A stretch of DNA of 64,000 bases from Karalla daura (Eukaryota > Chordata > Actinopteri > Chaetodontiformes > Leiognathidae), in assembly GCA_029224185.1 (NCBI GenBank), contig CM055195.1, positions 23,788,548 to 23,852,547 of the forward strand, written 5' to 3'. The notes below the pieces were generated by a model that worked only from the letters and a program-made list of their open reading frames with translations, was not told the origin of the DNA and did not search any database. Positions 42,601 through 55,800 of this stretch are shown here, in pieces. Position 1 is the stretch's first letter. Every line of letters begins with the position of its first letter. Made by a program: the position numbers and the translations under genes.

Positions 42601-45600
42601 CATCATTATTGTACTAGTGCCACATCAAAATTATAGTTTTGAGTGAGATCTCTCCACAACAGGATTGAACAATAAATATCCACACCATCTTTTGTAAAGT
42701 TTTCCAGTTAATGTTGCTGAGTGGAAAAGCAAAACTTGTGCGATGTTGTGAATCCTCCCACCTGGAGTGTCTCCCGTGCATGTTCATCAAATACTAGTGC
42801 AGTGTGCCACAATGACTGTCCATTTTCAGAGCTTTGTTGCCCTTTTGTCACTCGACCTCTCTGTGTCACAGCTGTGACCGGCTGCATGTTCCATCTCTGC
42901 GGAGATTAAACTCCAGAGACAAGTTACATGTGAAATTCCATCAGACAAATTGAATGCAAACGACCTCAGCTGCACATGCTCACGACAGAACATATTCAAC
43001 ACAGAGACACACACACACAGGCGTTGCTGGAAAACATAACCGACTGGGTAAACACACATTAGTACGTGAGCATGTGCATATGCGAGCTTGCACACATGCC
43101 TGCTTGCACACATCCTCAGCAGGGAAGACAATGTTCTCATCCTTGTGTCTGTCCATTTGCTAATGTCCCATATGTGCTTGCTTGGTTTAAATTCAGCTCT
43201 TTATGCCTCCCTACATTTTCCTCAGTGAGTCACAAAGTGCGAGAGCCTCCCTGGTGTTTAAATAGTGTGTCTCTGTTGAAAAAAAAGCCATCCCAAAATA
43301 GACTTGCCCATGAAATTTGTTTGTATGTCCTGTTTTTACAAACAAAATGTGCCTTTTTCAGGTTTAAGCCATATTTGTTAAAGCCAGTGATTTAATTTCT
43401 CAGAAAACCCATCCTGTGTGCGTGAATTTGAGCTGTTAGGTGCCACAAATGCAATGACTTTTGGTGAGTGGCCACCAATTTTGTAAAGCCATTCCTTCTG
43501 TTAGCCATTCAAATACCTACTGCAATGAATCAAGTGCCCCTGAAGTAAAACTGCTACACATGTCTGATCAGGAATCAGTATCAGTCATCTGCTTTTGCCA
43601 TGCAGGCTTTGCATTCCATGTTAAAATGGGTCAATATAGCACAGATCAAATAATGCAAAGACCAGGAATACAGTTTATACCCATGCAAAATAATGACAAA
43701 AAGCTGAACTCACAATTTTGGAGCAGAAAGTTCCATTAACATTTATCTTTGAAGCAATTTTTCCCATTTTAACTTCCAGCTCTGACTCGTCTTTGCTGCA
43801 GTGGTGAAAGAAAGCAGGAGATGTCTGACAACTCAACTTGTGTTAAATTGAAGTGGACAAGTTTGCCTGAACACCCAGCGGAGGCATAAGAGATGAGAGG
43901 CGCCTCGTCCCAAAACTCCCCCGTCTTATCTCTCCTCAAGCAATGTGGGTCGGTCTGGCCTTAACTGCAAGAAGCCTGGAAGCAAAGACACAATGATATG
44001 GCATATTCACATTAAAGACGACATGGTGAGTTAAAGGAATAAAGTTACGATTTTATTGGCACAATGACAAATTAGAGAGAAGTTAAGTGAAAGGTTACTT
44101 TCCCAATCAATTATATTAAAATTAGTGAGTGAAGGTTCTCTGGTTTGTGATTCCTTTTTTCAGGTGACAGTCCAAGGTAGGCTATTTCATATTTTCTCTA
44201 TGGTACATTCACTCTAGATAACACGTTCCCTCAGCAATTTCATACTCTCTTAGAACCACTGTGGTTATGGTTTATGTCTGCAAACTGTTGCCAGTTTTCT
44301 TTGACTCACACTTACGCACATCTACGTGGACATTCAGGCTCATAATTATCTTTCTTACACACCACTCCTCTCACTCACTCTGTTGCTCACTCGCTTTGCA
44401 ATTGCCCATTTGACATATGTGCACAGCGGCTTGTTTGATTAGACACTGTGACAAAACCTCCCCAGAGTCCCCTCCTATAATTCAACAGGGATAAAATTTT
44501 ATTGATTAATCCATCAGTGAGCCAAACAAACTGCAATAAGAAATGGGTGAAAGGCTCCGCCTAAGAGCTGTTAACCTTGTCTTCATTGGATCAATCATCA
44601 CTAACACAAGATGTCAGAAATTGTCATACTGTGTCCTAATCATCTCTATTGCACAGGGAGTTACAAGAGGACATACAGGGTCAGTTACATCCATATATCA
44701 GCTGTGACTAGAGGCTCTTGTCACCTTTTAATACCACGAGGGGACAAGGGTTGGTACTTAATGAGGAACTCTAATGACGGATGCTGTGACATATGACACT
44801 TCATCAGGGCAGAGGAAGACAAGCCCTCGAAGGAGACGACCTTTACTTGCATCAGTGGGTTCACTGATTCACATGATTTAGCTCTGACAGAGGGATCCAG
44901 TGTGAGGGTGTGGGTACTTCAAGAGTCCCACACCACTTAAGTAAATACACGGTTTGGACGCCCTTCAAATCGTGACTTGGCGGGCCAAGTTACGGTTTTG
45001 AAAATCAGTTATTCACAGTCAAACCTGTTTTCTCCTGAGCGAATGTCTTCTAAATATTCAAGCGAATGAGGTAGTCGTCGAATACAAATGAGAGACAATT
45101 TGCGCAGGTGCTCTCATTGCATCCCAGTGTCACTATCTTTCACATCAGTCACACTCGGAAAGAAAAGCTGGGGATGTCTGGCGGCGTGTTTGATTTGTAT
45201 CACTTCAGATAACAGAAGGCATGAGGGTGTCAGTGAAGAGAAGTAGGTTGAAGGAAACATAAACTTAAGGAGAGGAGCACAGTGTGCGTGATTTGGATCT
45301 GAGGCGGTGATTCATTTAATCTGTAGTGAACGAAACCCGATAATTGCTGCTCAGAATTAAACCCATCAAAACTGATCTAAATCATGTCGTTGGAGCATCA
45401 GATTTTTTTCTTTGAAATTGTTATGGCCGATGTCTCACTGGAGCTCTTATGAGGCATATAATTATTTCAAGCTTTAAACTGTAATTTAGTAGTGTGAACA
45501 TATATGCTTGTGGCACCATCTCATGGAGAGATATGGTACTTCCAGCATTTTGTCACTGTCACTTTCAACATTTCTGAATCCTTGCTAGTGAACAACAGAG

Positions 45601-45668
45601 AACTGGGAAACAGCTGATATGCTACAAAGTGGCAATTGTCACATTTTCCATATTATTAAGAAAAATAG

Positions 45669-45674
45669 TTTATT
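45669..45674 (-). terminator. Candidate polyadenylation signal for the AhpD-like gene
   Basis: AATAAA on the minus strand, about 620 bp past the stop codon. It is the nearest strict hexamer I found on that strand; downstream elements were not assessed. Confidence 0.25.
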
Positions 45675-46293
45675 TTGAAAACAAAAGGAAGGCTCAGAGA
45701 GGCAGTTAATGTTTGAACACAAGCTATAGCAATGAGTAACGACGATCTCACAAATCCATTACATGTAGAATTTTTGACAGGTGACTCATGAAATTCCAAA
45801 TGAACAAAACCTACTTCTATCAGCTTAAACTGAAGTTCTCACATTAGAACTCGTTGTTATCATATGGTGAGTGGCCTTGGCACAAACATAACCACCAAAA
45901 GATCAAGATCAAAGACTGTGGAAAGTCGAAAATGATTAAATAACTAATAAAACCTCATCTGGACCAAGAGGGACACACAGCCACGCTAAGAGAACAACAT
46001 GGTCCTCATGTTTGCAGATAATGTTCAAAATATTGGGGTTTCAAAACCAAACAAATCATTTTTAAATACCTGTCATCTCTTGATGTAATCCTACTGTGGA
46101 TTATGATACACTTCCACAGTTTCAGCGTTGAGGTTTAAATTTAGTTTCCTGTCTTAAAACCTCATATTGCACCTAATTTCAGGATATATTGAAAAAACGC
46201 CTGACTGCTCACGTGAGAGGAAGGAAAACAATAAAACAGATCAAGCGCAGGCTTTTGGCCGCCCTGGACAATGTCTGTAACGCGACTCCTTTT

Positions 46294-48265
46294 TCATTTC
46301 TCTTTGCTCTTGTCCCGTGGCATGCGACCCATATTGTAAAACTCTAGGTTTGGCCTCATGTCAGTGAGGTGGGCGAGCCTGTTGGACATGGCGAAGAAAG
46401 CGGCAATGGCAGCGATGTCCCAGGCGTCCTCACGGTCAAAGCCCACCTCCTCCAAAGACTGGAAGTGCTGCTCGGTGATGGTGTCACTGCGACACACGGC
46501 CATGGCAAAGTCCAGCATGGTGCGCTCCCGGGGTGACAGTTCGGCTTTCTCATAGTTCACAGTGACCTGCTCGAGTAACGAGGAAAATGAATGTCATGCA
46601 ATCAGTTGTCACTAAGCCCTTGGCAGCAGCAATTTTACAGTTCAAGTTTCTGTACGTTTCTGTAACTGTCAGAAGGTCATACCTGATCTGAAAGAGTGGG
46701 TTTCTTGGAGTAGATGCGATGCAGCGCGCTGTGGGATACCACGCAGTAAAGGCACTGGTTGTGGGCACTGGTAGCCACCACAATCAGCTCACGATCTGCT
46801 TTACTTAAGCTGCCTGGAAGAGATTAGATATTAATTACAGTTGCTTTCAGGGAGAGCGGCCACAGTAGAAATGAGAAGCCCTGAATGTGCAATGTTGCAT
46901 AGCTATGCTGAAAACGACTTTAATTTGACTCTCTGAGATCAAGTATCAGCTCAGAGGTGCGGAGACTAACACCAGTGTGGATTAACAAAGAGTCTCTGTA
47001 GTGTCATCCATTAACCACAAACAGGTTGCACAGGAAGGAGGAAAAATGTCAAATGGCTTGGTTTTGTCAAGTACAATATAAGCGGACAGCATACAAGCCA
47101 ACACATGTTCCACAATGTGTCTTCGGGTTTCTGGTTCAAAATCCCAGTTGAAACACAAGCCTTTTCTACGTGGAGTTTGTGTGGGGGTGTGTGTGTGGAT
47201 TTTCTCCAGGCATTCCAGTTTTTTCCCACAGTCCAAAAATGTGCATGTTTAGATTGATCAGACACTCTGAGTTGTCCCTAGGTGTGAATGAGCAAATAGT
47301 ACATGTGTCCTGTAATGGACTGATGACATGTTCAGAGTTTATACCCAACGTATGCTGGGGATGGGCACCAGCAGACCCCCATGACACCATTGGGTACAAA
47401 GCAGGTAAGATAATGCATGGATGAAATGAAGAGAACAGCCATAAAATGAGCTGCAGTGTAGTGGCTAAGCATATCAACCTGCAACCTGCAAAGACCTCAG
47501 CTTTGAATCCCACCAAGGCTCAAGTGAGTCTGAGCAAGGCAGCTCCCCCCAATTTTGCAAAGGGAGTCATCCCCAGTGATTAAGGGGATGAATGACGTAT
47601 ACTTTGTTTTTGTTTATTTTAAAAATGCATGTGTAAATCCTTGCAATTGTTTTGTTTATAGTCAGCTCACTGTATTGAAGCTATCCAGCCTCATGAACAT
47701 GATCTGTGGACAGTCTCTTAAATAAATAAAGCTACTTTTAGCAATTCTGCCACTTTGACAGTCCAGTTTCCACACACACACACACACACCTGTCTCTTTG
47801 TTCATGAGTTCATTGTAGTAGGCGAAAAAGGCTCTGAACTCGGCGGGTCTGTGAGAGAGGACTTTAAAGACATTTGGCAAGAAGCCTCCCTGTGAGACAG
47901 ACAGAAGGTGGTCAAATTAGACACGTCCAACAGCGTTAAAAGAGCACAAATAGCACATTAGAGTTTCTCTTACCTTTGACTCCACTTCCTCCATCAGTTC
48001 CACTATATCATAAGGAAGGTCTTTCTTGTACGGAACAGGATAGCGACTGATTTTTTCTGGAGGAAGATCGCTGGAAAGGTGTCTGGTCCCCGCAAGCGAA
48101 GCTGCTTTACCCACTGACACCCCGAGAGACGCCTGGAGCGGAGGGAGGACACTGGAGCTACACTGAAAGTACTTACCACATAGAAGTAAAGGGAAATGTT
48201 TGATAACTCACCAGCTGTGTGAAGACAGGGGGGCGTAACAACTTCGTTACGAGCTTACTCGCCAT
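46294..48265 (-). CDS. AhpD/carboxymuconolactone-decarboxylase-like protein, probably mitochondrial, five exons
   Basis: Exons on the minus strand: 48265-48212, 48132-47974, 47889-47790, 46813-46683, 46566-46294, all with GT-AG borders, giving 238 residues. The core shows the AhpD active-site signature E-x11-C-x2-C-x3-H: E113, C125, C128, H132 (RELIVVATSAHNQCLYCVVSH). Bacterial relatives are alkylhydroperoxidase-type and 'uncharacterised peroxidase-related' proteins; the two cysteines and the histidine form the proton-relay redox centre. Residues 1-38 contain five basic residues and no acidic ones, ending near RHLSS, as expected of a mitochondrial presequence. I do not recognise a vertebrate gene name. 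The reaction in fish is unknown; peroxide or thiol redox chemistry is an inference from the family. The gene is transcribed away from the polr2g promoter region. Confidence 0.82.
47165..47420 (+). repeat. Degenerate teleost SINE-like tail in the AhpD-like gene
   Basis: Contains GGATTTTCTCCAGGCATTCC, TTCCCACAGTCCAAAAATGT, CTAGGTGTGAATGAGC and GTCCTGTAATGGACTGATGA, in the order of the common fish repeat. It lies in intron 3 of the minus-strand gene. Confidence 0.65.
47455..47545 (+). repeat. tRNA-like SINE head remnant
   Basis: GTGTAGTGGCTAAGC resembles a pol III A box and CTTTGAATCCC a B box, about 45 bp apart. It is followed by SINE-like sequence rather than a tRNA 3' half, so it is read as a SINE head and not a tRNA gene. 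Confidence 0.45.
47772..47789. repeat. (CA)n microsatellite at a splice donor
   Basis: Short CA run directly after exon 3 of the AhpD-like gene, so the donor reads as the start of a GT repeat on the minus strand. Confidence 0.8.
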
Positions 48266-48439
48266 ATCAGTTCGCTGAAGCCCGCGTCCGCAGAAGGGCA
48301 AACGGGGAAATCGGTCCCTGAAATGCAACTGTAGTCGTCAAAGTAAATGTGGTATTAGCATTTCAAGCAGCTGTCATTGTTGTGTAGCCTATGTTGGTCC
48401 ACACGTAGTAAAGTATTTAAGTTAACAACGTACGTCAGG

Positions 48440-48628
48440 GAGTTCCACTGTGCTATCAGTAGCGTAGCTGAGCAGACCAATCAGAATGGACTCTGGAGTG
48501 ACGCCTTCTCTAGGCGCCGCCCCCCGCCAGAGCCTTCCCAGATACGTCATTTCCGGCTACTTCTTTCAAGCGGACCCATAGACTGTATATCGGACCTCTT
48601 ATTACTTGTAATCAACCTGTAAAAATGG
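48440..48628. promoter_or_regulatory. CpG-rich promoter region between the AhpD-like gene and polr2g
   Basis: Shows an ACCAATCAG CCAAT box (48476-48484), a GC box (48514-48528), a CRE/ATF-like TACGTCAT (48543-48550) and an ETS site TTCCGG (48551-48556). The AhpD-like start codon lies about 200 bp to the left on the minus strand. On the plus strand the region runs into AAAAATGG|GTAAGT at 48621-48634, which looks like a short first exon with a strong donor, but I find no partner exon. Confidence 0.5.
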
Positions 48629-49099
48629 GTAAGTATAATTGTTTCAGATATATTTTTCCATAGACTTTGGCAGAGGTTTTATTTGCTTTTATCTCAGGTG
48701 TTGTGGTTTATTCATTTTATTCAGACATGAAATTGTGTGTGAAAGGTGTGTGATGACAAAAAAGAAAAACTTACTTATCTTGTATTATTACGTATCTTGT
48801 ATTATATTAGCGAAATGGCATCGATGGACTGAGTCAGTCCGAGAAAACTCATTTGATTGACGATGTGATGGACATTGGAGGATTTGTTGTTGTTATTATT
48901 ATTATTATTAATATTAATAATGCATCAGACATATCCTGTCATGCATATGGTTGCCATGGTTACCACTGAGTTTATTCTATCAATATCTAATGAAAATCCC
49001 ATTTACGCACTATTTAACAAAACACAAGTTTGAAATCAGACCGGGATTAGTTCTGATGTTGTATTTTCCGACGTTAACAGAGGATTCTATGACAAACAG

Positions 49100-49249
49100 A
49101 AATCAGGTCACGCGTCCTGTGACCCGGAAATAGTTACAAGAGTGTGAGCGTGAGCTCTCAATCTCCATGAATCAAATAATAAACGTCCTGTAACGTTTTA
49201 CAAAAAACGAGGTATTGTAATCAATTGCGGATACAACGACACAACCAAC
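49100..49249 (+). promoter_or_regulatory. polr2g proximal promoter
   Basis: Contains an inverted repeat GGTCAC-N7-GTGACC (49106-49124) joined to an ETS/GABP-type CCGGAA (49124-49129), about 120 bp before the polr2g start codon. The region has no TATA box, which is usual for housekeeping genes. Confidence 0.45.
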
Positions 49250-51555
<2,306 letters not shown>

Positions 51556-51626
51556 TTCACACCAGCGGGAAGAAATTTCACTTTGGACATTTTATGTAGT
51601 TGTTCAGTTGTTCATTCCCTTGTTAA

Positions 51627-51632
51627 AATAAA
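51627..51632 (+). terminator. polr2g polyadenylation signal
   Basis: AATAAA 72 bp after the stop codon. A second AATAAA lies at 51821-51826 and may give a longer transcript. Confidence 0.65.
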
Positions 51633-51984
51633 TATTTTTCTACACTGATAATGAATGATGATGCCTCATCCACACATCCTCTTGCCCTCCACAGCAGCTG
51701 TGTTTTACTTGTAATTTGCCTGAGATTCAGAAATGAAGTGAAGAGGATGTCTAGATTTAATTAACTTTTCCTTTTGTGTAGAATTCATTTTCAATCGCAT
51801 TTTGTTTTGTACTGGGTTGTAATAAAATCATTGTATTTCTTCTACATCTTTGTGTCTTTTTTCTATGACATAATTGTCACTGTATGATGAAGTCATGTCA
51901 GAGTATAGATTTTGATTTCTGTGCTTCTGTAACTGAATGACGTCTATAAATAATTAAATTTAATTCAGATGTTTTGAGATTTGG

Positions 51985-52165
51985 GCACATGCAGTTGGAG
52001 TGGTCAATACTTTTGCTTTACAGCAAAAAGGTTTGACTCCCAGTTGTCCAAAGGGCCTCTGTGTTGAATGAATTCCAAATGAATGATGTCCAAATTGGCA
52101 CAGCAGATCTACATGACACCATCTGGTATAAAGTGGATAAGGTAATGGGTGAATAGATGGATGGA
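51985..52165 (+). repeat. Degenerate teleost SINE-like repeat
   Basis: Contains a B-box-like GGTTTGACTCCCAG and a tail AAGTGGATAAGGTAATGG ending in a GATG-rich run (AGATGGATGG). The middle part is deleted. Confidence 0.5.
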
Positions 52166-52179
52166 TAAACACTACGAAG

Positions 52180-52375
52180 GTCCTTAGTTCGAATCCCAGT
52201 TGGACCAACTGGGTATTTCAACTATGTGGGTATTTCCTCACATGGTAACCATACATGGTTTGGTGAATTGGACCCTCTGAATTGCCACTAGGTACGAGAG
52301 TGACAGATGTGTGTCCTGAAATGGACTGGCGATGTGTCCAGGGTGTATTTACAAGTAAGATACGCTGTCTGGACT
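52180..52375 (+). repeat. Degenerate teleost SINE-like repeat
   Basis: Contains B-box-like TAGTTCGAATCCCAG, then GGGTATTTCCTCACATGG, TTGGTGAATTGGACCCTCTG and GGACTGGCGATGTGTCCAGG in the expected order. It follows directly after the copy at 51985. Confidence 0.6.
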
Positions 52376-52740
52376 GAAGAGCAGCTGTAGCCAACATCTT
52401 TGTTCTCCTGGTTTTTAATGTTTAAAAGTTAAGTATTACTTTATTATTATCACGCACTTACTATTGGACTGCTGTGTATTGTGAACATGATTTTCTTTTG
52501 TGCGCCTTGGATTGCTGGATGTAATCACCCTACAGAGATGTATAAAGTAGCTGTCCTCCCTGCCAAATGTGTGTATAATATTGTCTTCAAGGGACTATCT
52601 TTCAGATGGATGGGGTCTGCCTTGTGTGGGCCTGAGGAATAAGCCCTCCTGTGCTGAATGAGAGGTGAAGCGTCTTCATGAATTTACAACTATTTACGCC
52701 TTTTTGCTTGGATGGCTTTGTGTAATCGCCTCCCCGTGCC

Positions 52741-52853
52741 TGCCTGAACAAAAGATGGAGCGTCGCGTGACCGCGCAAATGTGAAGTACGCGCACGTCGC
52801 GTGGACGTAAATACGTCAGCGCGCCCTCGCTCTTTCTTTCTCTCGTCCTGAAG
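52741..52853 (+). promoter_or_regulatory. eef1g promoter with 5'TOP-like tract
   Basis: CpG-rich segment with a CRE-like TACGTCAG (52813-52820) and a 15-nt uninterrupted pyrimidine tract starting with C (52830-52844), nine bases before the start codon. A start of transcription at such a tract defines 5'TOP mRNAs, the class that includes elongation factors, ribosomal proteins and many snoRNA host genes. The exact start site is inferred. Confidence 0.6.
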
Positions 52854-55800
52854 ATGGCGGCAGGGGTGAGTAAGATGGAGAGATGGCCAACCGTGGTGCT
52901 TTCTTTTCACTGTCCCTTTACAATCCGCCTCAAATCGGGCCCATCTGCACCTCTACAGCCTACCTCTACCCGTGAACATCGCCGCCGGTGTGTCGTCCAG
53001 CAGATTTTGGGTTCATTTCCGAAGAATTTCATTCAGTGTTGCTCCTGTACGGGAGTTAGCGGCTGCTATCCTGACGTAGCATTATAGTGATTGACGCCCC
53101 TCTCCTGGTCAGGCTGGTGCCACGTTAAACATCCTGTTCTCTAGATAAGAAAACGTGCTGAAACCACGGAGTTTTTCCTTCGTTCTGCCTAGCTCATATC
53201 CAGCCCGTGGAGTTCCGAGTCTTAACTCGACTCGGTCGTTTTAAACAGTGCATTAGAGGAGCAGGTTATATTGCCGGTAACGATGGCTAGCACAGGCTAG
53301 CATTTAAAGGCAGGCAAAAGCCACGTGAATGGAAGCCAATGTTGTCTCGTAGTAGTTTGGCGAGGTGTAATTCTGCCCTTTCAGTGGTTGTTTGGGCCTC
53401 AAACGCCTCAACATCCAGTCCCTACTCTGGATTTACCAGATGTTAGAGCTTAATGATTCTGAAGCGTCCGAAAAGCTTGAGCCCTGAAGTAGTTTAGTAG
53501 CTGTTTAATCTCAAATTGCACGACATTAAAAGTGCATTGTAGTGGTCAGTGGCATTGTTTGTGAAACCCAGTTCAGTGCTGCCACGTTCATCCCACGTCC
53601 CTTCTCGTTAACGGCGTTATTTCTCTTGAGCAGTTGTTAGACTCTATGTGACCCATTTTTTTTCCCCCCTCCCTCACCCTTTCAGACTCTGTACACCTAC
53701 CCGGAGAACTGGCGGGCCTTCAAGGCTCAGATCGCAGCCCAGTACAGTGGCGCTCGCCTCAAGCTCGCCAGCAGCCCCCCTGCCTTCACCTTCGGCCAGA
53801 CGAACCGTACCCCTGCCTTCCTGAACAACTTCCCCTTGGGCAAGGTTGGTACGAGTCATGGTCAGTTCGCCGAGCCATACACCCAGCGACGTAGTCAACT
53901 TAAAAGATTGAGACGGGTTTCTCTGTTCTTTGTGTGTAGGTACCTGCCTACCAGGGAGATGACGGTTTCTGTCTGTTCGAGAGCAATGCCATTGCTCACT
54001 ACCGTAAGTACCACCTCACACAGTGGTTATGGGTGCCTTGTATTTATTTCTGACTAGTGCCTCTAAATAAGTGGGGCAAATGCCACAAGGTTTAGCTGGT
54101 TCTCCATGACTGTGGGTGTTTGGGTGGGGGGGGTTAAATTTGAAGTCACCTGTCTTCGGGACGAACAGGTGGTCCCTGTCTTTGGGCAAGGCGGTGTCCA
54201 TTCATGGCACTAAGTCTTAATCTGACGGGGAAAGAGAAACCTGAGACCATTTTCATCCCAGTCACCTCTGATCAGTGAGTTAAAGGCTGGTTCATGCAAT
54301 GGGCACAATGGACTAAAACGCTGATGGCTTTGGTATTTAGACTGAGAACTGGGATGTGTCGGTAATATTGAAATGGCGCGATAATAAACGTACCTCGGTA
54401 TGACCGCGGGTATGTGGTTTATAACCCCAGACAGTCCTTATGGTTCAGTATAGTACATGGTATAGTTCATGGATGAGGGTCTCAGTCAGTGGCATGTCCG
54501 TAAAGGGGGCATTCAGGTACCGTCAGAAATGTGAGAATCTGTGATAAGCCAGTATGCCATTTCCACACTGAGTTGCACTCATGCAGGGGCTTTTCTCCCC
54601 TCGTTACTTCAAAGCTTAAGACTTCTTTCTTTTTTGATACTTTAATCATTGTCAACATGCCTCAAACTGTGGGCCTGTTACTGAAATACTGAGATTTTGA
54701 TACCACTGCACCCCTAATGGGGACCACTCTGTGGTCCTAGTGCCTGCCCGTATTGCATGTTGCGTCAACTCAACATGTGTTTTTCACAGCAGGAACGACA
54801 AGCACATACATGACGTTGAACTAATTGATCTGACAAGCAGCCGTTTTTGGTTCTACCTGATGGACGAGTTAAATTCGGCGTCGGTTGCTCCGATTTTAGT
54901 ATTTTGGGTCGGACTTGTCTGCGCACGCAAGCGTGCCTCCCTGCAGATGTAAATAAGTTAGTTGTGGGGATTGCTTTGGGCAAAAAACATTTCAAGAAGG
55001 GCTTCAGATGATATTGATTGCGTTCAAACAGTCTTCCATCTGTTCTCCACAGTGAGCAATGATGCTCTGCGTGGCGCCACTCCCCAGGCCGCTGCCCAGG
55101 TGCTGCAGTGGGTGAGCTTCGCTGACTCTGAGATCATCCCCCCTGCCAGCGCGTGGGTCTTCCCCACCCTGGGAATCATGCAGTTCAACAAGCAGGTTGG
55201 CGCCGCAGCGTTTTCTGCACAACTACGGACGCGTCTTAGCAGCTGTGGTGGTTGATTAGGTCGCCGTTCGATCGCGTAAACCTGCTTCCTGTCGCTGCCC
55301 GTCCAGGCCACAGAGCAGGCCAAGGAGGACGTGAAGAAGGTCCTCGCGATGCTGAACCAGCACCTCAACACCCGCACCTTCCTGGTGGGAGAGAGGGTCA
55401 GCCTGGCTGACATCTCGGTGGCTTGCTCCATGCTCTGGCTCTACAAACAGGTAGAACACAGGAACGGCGCCTCATCATAACCTGACAACACCCGGGTGGT
55501 CCATGACTGTCCCGCAGGCCCTCATGCCTCTCTGCCCTCTCCGGTAGGTCCTTGAGCCCTCCTTCCGTCAGCCTTACCCCAACGTCACTCGCTGGTTCGT
55601 CACCTGTGTCAACCAGCCACAGTTCAAGGCCGTGCTGGGAGAAGTCAAGATGTGCGAAAAGATGGCCCAGTTTGATGGTGAGTCACTGCCATTCACAATT
55701 GAAGGCGCATTTTTGGATGCACGTACTGGACATCCTGGTGTAGAGGATTCAATTTGTCGCATAATCGATTTTGGTCCGAGCGGAGTTCTTTTTTTAAACC

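Larger units (their letters stand above)
33705..46293. other. 12.6-kb gene-free interval, repeat rich
   Basis: I find no supported exon on either strand. The interval contains several degenerate teleost SINE-like copies (34213-34400, 35660-35880, 37000-37200, 42470-42600), CA and pentanucleotide microsatellites, and a possible hAT remnant near 38230-38560. The stretch at about 44400-45400 is low in repeats and could hold regulatory sequence, but nothing in it is diagnostic. Confidence 0.6.
51830..52740. other. polr2g-eef1g intergenic spacer
   Basis: The spacer is largely made of two degenerate copies of the common teleost SINE-like repeat (about 51985-52165 and 52180-52375). I see no exon. 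Confidence 0.6.
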